Assembly (NCBI GenBank): GCA_900551185.1
Contig: URVF01000060.1
Span: forward strand, 1 to 8,476
Length of the DNA stretch: 8,476 nt
Source: an uncultured Collinsella sp.
GTDB taxonomy: Bacteria > Actinomycetota > Coriobacteriia > Coriobacteriales > Coriobacteriaceae
Direction: 5' to 3'
Both the position numbers and the translations under genes were made by a program. The notes under the pieces were generated by a model, which was not told the DNA's origin, did no database searches, and saw only the letters and a program-made list of their open reading frames with translations. Shown one piece after another: positions 6,420-8,476 of the stretch; within the stretch, counting starts at the first letter, position 1, and every line of letters starts with the position of its first letter.

Positions 6420-6518
6420 GGATCCTCAGGCTACAGCTCCTACGCCAGCAAGGTCTACAAGGCGCCAGAGAACCTCGTGAACAGGAATTTCCACGCCGAC
6501 GAGCCCAACTATGCCTAA
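6420..6518 (+). pseudogene. Fragment of an IS3-family transposase (OrfB)
   Basis: One open frame of 32 codons reads GSSGYSSYASKVYKAP, then ENLVNRNFHADEPNYA and a TAA. The YSSY, AP-N-L-x-x-R-x-F and ADxPN pattern is what precedes the W-x-TD-ITEF start of the DDE catalytic core in IS3/IS150-type OrfB transposases. Here the frame is closed by TAA immediately upstream (6417-6419) and stops exactly before the expected Trp, so only an internal scrap survives. No inverted repeats or target duplications were found around it. It occupies the seam between the importer operon and the TetR gene. Recognition is from motif memory on a short piece, so confidence is moderate. Confidence 0.6.
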
Positions 6519-7126
6519 TCCAAGCGAGATTCCAGACTCGACAGACCATTGAGAGTCAGATCGTTGGCGACCTCAGAGACGCGCTCGATAGGAACCGAGC
6601 CGTCAGACAGCGCCCACGTGCGATAGATACCGATAATACCCGACAGCAAAAACGCCAGATAATAGTCGAACATCTCGTCCTTGAGACCTTGGGGCAGCAG
6701 ATCGCGCTCGGCAATCTCGTGCTCGAGCGGCGCACGAAGACGAGCCATAAAATCATCGAGCGGAATGTTCTCGATCAGCTGACGATTGAGCACCAAGTTG
6801 TTGCACAGTGCCTCGTTAACGGTTTTAAAGAAGGTCGCCGCCGCGCCAAGAGCGCGCTCATTGGTGTCGCCGTCCATGGAAGCAAGCGTTTTCTCGACCG
6901 AGTCGACAATCATCTCCACCACATCGACGGCAATGGCATCGAGCAGGCCGTCAACCGTGCCAAAGTGCACGTAGAAGGTTTTGCGGTCGACATTGGCCTC
7001 ACGCGCGATGGCACTCACCGTAATGTCTGCCAGCGGCTTTTCCATGAGCAGGCGCTCGAAAGCGGAAAGGATGGCATTACGGCTGCGAACGATGCGACGA
7101 TCAAGACGCGGTTTGCTGGTTGCCAT
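6515..7126 (-). CDS. TetR/AcrR-family transcriptional regulator
   Basis: A 203-residue one-component repressor of the TetR type. The N-terminal DNA-binding domain covers about residues 8-60: a first helix (RSRNAILSAFERLLMEKP), then ITVSAIAREANVDRKTFYVHF, the canonical helix-turn-helix ending in the TFYxHF signature, followed by GLLDAI. The C-terminal ligand domain is all-helical and divergent, with no identifiable effector. The ATG at 7126-7124 is preceded by AAGGGA at good spacing and is preferred over an upstream in-frame ATG at 7153. The C-terminus (SSLESRLD) looks natural, and the TAG lies against the transposase scrap, sharing bases with its TAA on the opposite strand. A 24-bp inverted repeat 44 bases upstream is a plausible own operator. 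The target is unknown; the nearest candidate is the co-directional membrane-protein gene behind it. Nothing ties it to the B12 module. Confidence 0.9.
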   Translation of the reverse strand: MATSKPRLDRRIVRSRNAILSAFERLLMEKPLADITVSAIAREANVDRKTFYVHFGTVDGLLDAIAVDVVEMIVDSVEKTLASMDGDTNERALGAAATFFKTVNEALCNNLVLNRQLIENIPLDDFMARLRAPLEHEIAERDLLPQGLKDEMFDYYLAFLLSGIIGIYRTWALSDGSVPIERVSEVANDLTLNGLSSLESRLD

Positions 7127-7169
7127 GGGCGTGTCCCTTCGATATGCGAGCATTCATCAACAGATGAGA

Positions 7170-7193
7170 GATAATCTACGTAAGAGGATTATC
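7170..7193. promoter_or_regulatory. Inverted repeat, candidate TetR operator
   Basis: Perfect 7-bp half-sites GATAATC (7170-7176) and GATTATC (7187-7193) flank a 10-base centre that itself contains the palindrome TACGTA. The site lies 44 bases before the TetR start codon, in the only gap upstream of it. Size and symmetry fit a TetR-family operator used for autorepression. On the lower strand the right half reads GGATAATCC and could overlap a -10 box, but no matching -35 at proper spacing was found. Confidence 0.55.
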
Positions 7194-7242
7194 CCCCATA
7201 CAGCACAAATATGCCCCGCATCATGAAGAACGCACGACTGTC

Positions 7243-8426
7243 CTACTGCGACTTAGGGTGCTTCTTCTTATTGAGTACCGACGGAGATACGCGAATACCA
7301 TCGCCTGTCTGGCGCACATAGGCTTTATGAGCCGGCTTAGCGGTCCCAGAAGCCTTCTGAGCCTGTTTCTTGGGATCAACAGTAACAGCATTCGCGGGGT
7401 GTGGCTTAGTGGGCGCAGAGGGCGTCTGAGGCGTGCGGCCGAGCTTGCGCATCACGCGATCCCAGCGCGCATGGATGCTCTCGTTGTGGGCGCTCTTAAG
7501 GCCCAGCAGGGGCGCAGCCAAAATGGTCGGCGCAATAAACGTAATGAGGCGCCACAGCAGATAGCCGGCGGTCGAAGCCGACCCAAAGAAATGACCCAAG
7601 AACAATGCAAAGCCGCCCTCAGCGCCACCAGTTCCACCGGGCAGGGGGACCGCTGAGCTCAACAGCTGGACAAAGGCGCTCGCGGCCATGACCGAGAAAA
7701 AGTCGACCTCGTGGTGGCCAAAGGCAAGCATCAGGAAATACGGCACGAGGTAGAAAAACGCGAGTTGAAGCATGGTGATGACCACCGTGAGCAGCATGGA
7801 AGAAAAATGTCCGGCCGAAAGCTTGAACTTCTCGGAGAAGGAGTAGATCTCGCCATCGACAAACGTGCGCCATCCCTCGATCTTAGTGGCCGAGACACCA
7901 ATGCGCTCAAGCCAATTGATGATGCAATGGGCGACGCGCGTGACGGTCTTAGGCATGAGCGCGACGGCGAAGATGCCCAGCAAGATGCAACAGTGCCCAC
8001 CAAAGCTAAAGACGCACAGCAGCGTCATGTCGCCATAGCGCTCGGCAAAAAAAGGCATGCGAGCAAGCAGGAGGATAGCGCCCCAGGCAACGAGTCCAAA
8101 CTGGTACACGATAAAGCGCGTGAACTGCGTGGCTCCGGCCTCGCCGACGTTTTGGCCCGCCTTGGTCAGGCGGTAGATCTGGGCGGGAGTCGAGCCCATC
8201 ATCATAGGCGTCAGGTTGCCAAAGAAGATTCCACTCGCCTCGACCGAGATCAGGTCGCGGATGCCGACGGGCGAATTGGGATCGAGCCAGACGGCGATCG
8301 CATAGGCCACAATGCCAAAGAACAGGTACAGGAACATGCAGAAGCACGCAGCGGCAAGCCAGGGCGCCTGGACGCTCGACATAGCGGCCCAGAACTGCCC
8401 CATCTGCCCGGTTACCACCAGATAGA
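7243..8426 (-). CDS. LPG_synthase_TM / flippase-like membrane protein, N-terminus missing
   Basis: About 393 residues of a polytopic membrane protein are visible; the frame is still open when genomic sequence ends at 8426, so the true start and probably the first membrane helix are missing. Start codons near 8418 (GTG) are internal. The hydrophobic segments and the motif VPLPGGTGGAEGGFALFLG identify the UPF0104/LPG_synthase_TM family (PF03706), the membrane half of MprF and of many stand-alone proteins thought to flip or handle lipids. No lysyl-transferase domain is present. A basic, Pro/Lys/Thr-rich cytoplasmic tail of about 70 residues follows the last helix (from SAHNESIHARWDRVMRK on) and ends in NKKKHPKSQ. 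The gene runs in the same direction as TetR, 116 bases upstream of it. The substrate is unknown. By gene style this and TetR resemble Collinsella genes; that is an impression, not a search result. Confidence 0.88.
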
Positions 8427-8476
8427 CTGTCTCTTATACACATCTGACGCTGCCGACGATCTTACGCGTGTAGATC
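8427..8476 (-). other. Nextera Read-1 adapter, i5 index and P5 start (artefact)
   Basis: Bases 8427-8459 are the reverse complement of the Nextera Read-1 adapter including the Tn5 mosaic end. They are followed by eight bases TCTTACGC (8460-8467), which is the reverse complement of the i5 index GCGTAAGA, then GTGTAGATC (8468-8476), the beginning of the P5 region. The end is read-through into library adapter and not biology. Confidence 0.98.

Noticed and set aside
5137..6549. Long lower-strand open frame (about 470 codons) opposite the ATPase gene
   Set aside because: The upper strand encodes every ABC motif in order; the antisense frame has none and runs through the transposase scrap.
6335..7174. 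Upper-strand open frame of about 279 codons opposite the TetR gene
   Set aside because: It starts inside the ATPase gene and is antisense to a clear TetR protein; composition is that of a shadow frame.
30..8426. CRISPR array, tRNA or rRNA genes, replication origin
   Set aside because: No regularly spaced direct repeats, no cloverleaf or rRNA-like stretches, and no iteron or DnaA-box cluster were noticed on either strand.
8006..8443. Open frame starting with an MCIRDS-type peptide at the right end
   Set aside because: Its first residues translate the adapter, and the rest is an out-of-frame reading of the flippase-like gene.
1..8455. 29-bp terminal inverted repeats suggesting a composite transposon spanning the window
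   Set aside because: The repeats are Nextera adapter containing the Tn5 mosaic end, followed on the right by an i5 index and P5 sequence.

Overview
This is a GC-rich bacterial contig whose gene families and style suggest Coriobacteriia (gut Actinomycetota). That assignment is inferred from gene content; no search was run. Both ends are not genomic. Bases 1-29 and 8427-8476 are Illumina Nextera adapter, the right end running through an i5 index into P5, so both outermost genes are cut by library or assembly artefacts.

Block 1 (30-6402) is a cobalamin/tetrapyrrole module. A truncated cobalt-precorrin-4 C11-methyltransferase gene (cbiF) points left. Diverging from it is a textbook sigma70-type promoter (532-560), a cobalamin riboswitch (about 600-744), and a hairpin-rich leader. 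The leader is followed by a rightward gene set: an exported CbiK-type chelatase with a twin-arginine and lipobox signal, a 145-nt gap packed with inverted repeats, a small lipoprotein, a fused lipoprotein that joins a small beta-rich domain to a FecB/BtuF-type solute-binding protein, a FecCD/BtuC permease, and a FecE/BtuD ATPase with an extra C-terminal domain. The last four genes are almost contiguous. The layout recalls the Porphyromonas gingivalis iht locus, which has a CbiK-like surface haem-binding lipoprotein plus an ABC importer. Here it sits under apparent B12 control in what looks like a monoderm. The most interesting reading is a surface metal/tetrapyrrole or corrinoid salvage system in which the chelatase fold acts outside the membrane. 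The transported substrate cannot be read from the sequence.

Block 2 (6403-6514) is a short scar holding a fragment of an IS3-family transposase (about 32 codons, no start). It ends exactly where the next gene's stop codon lies, on the other strand.

Block 3 (6515-8426) has two leftward genes: a TetR-family regulator with a 7-bp/10-nt/7-bp inverted repeat upstream as its candidate operator, and a 5'-truncated LPG_synthase_TM/flippase-like membrane protein. They resemble Collinsella-type housekeeping genes and have no visible link to block 1. Because the join lies at an insertion-sequence fragment in a contig with untrimmed adapters, blocks 1 and 3 may be a chimeric assembly; a natural neighbourhood is not excluded.
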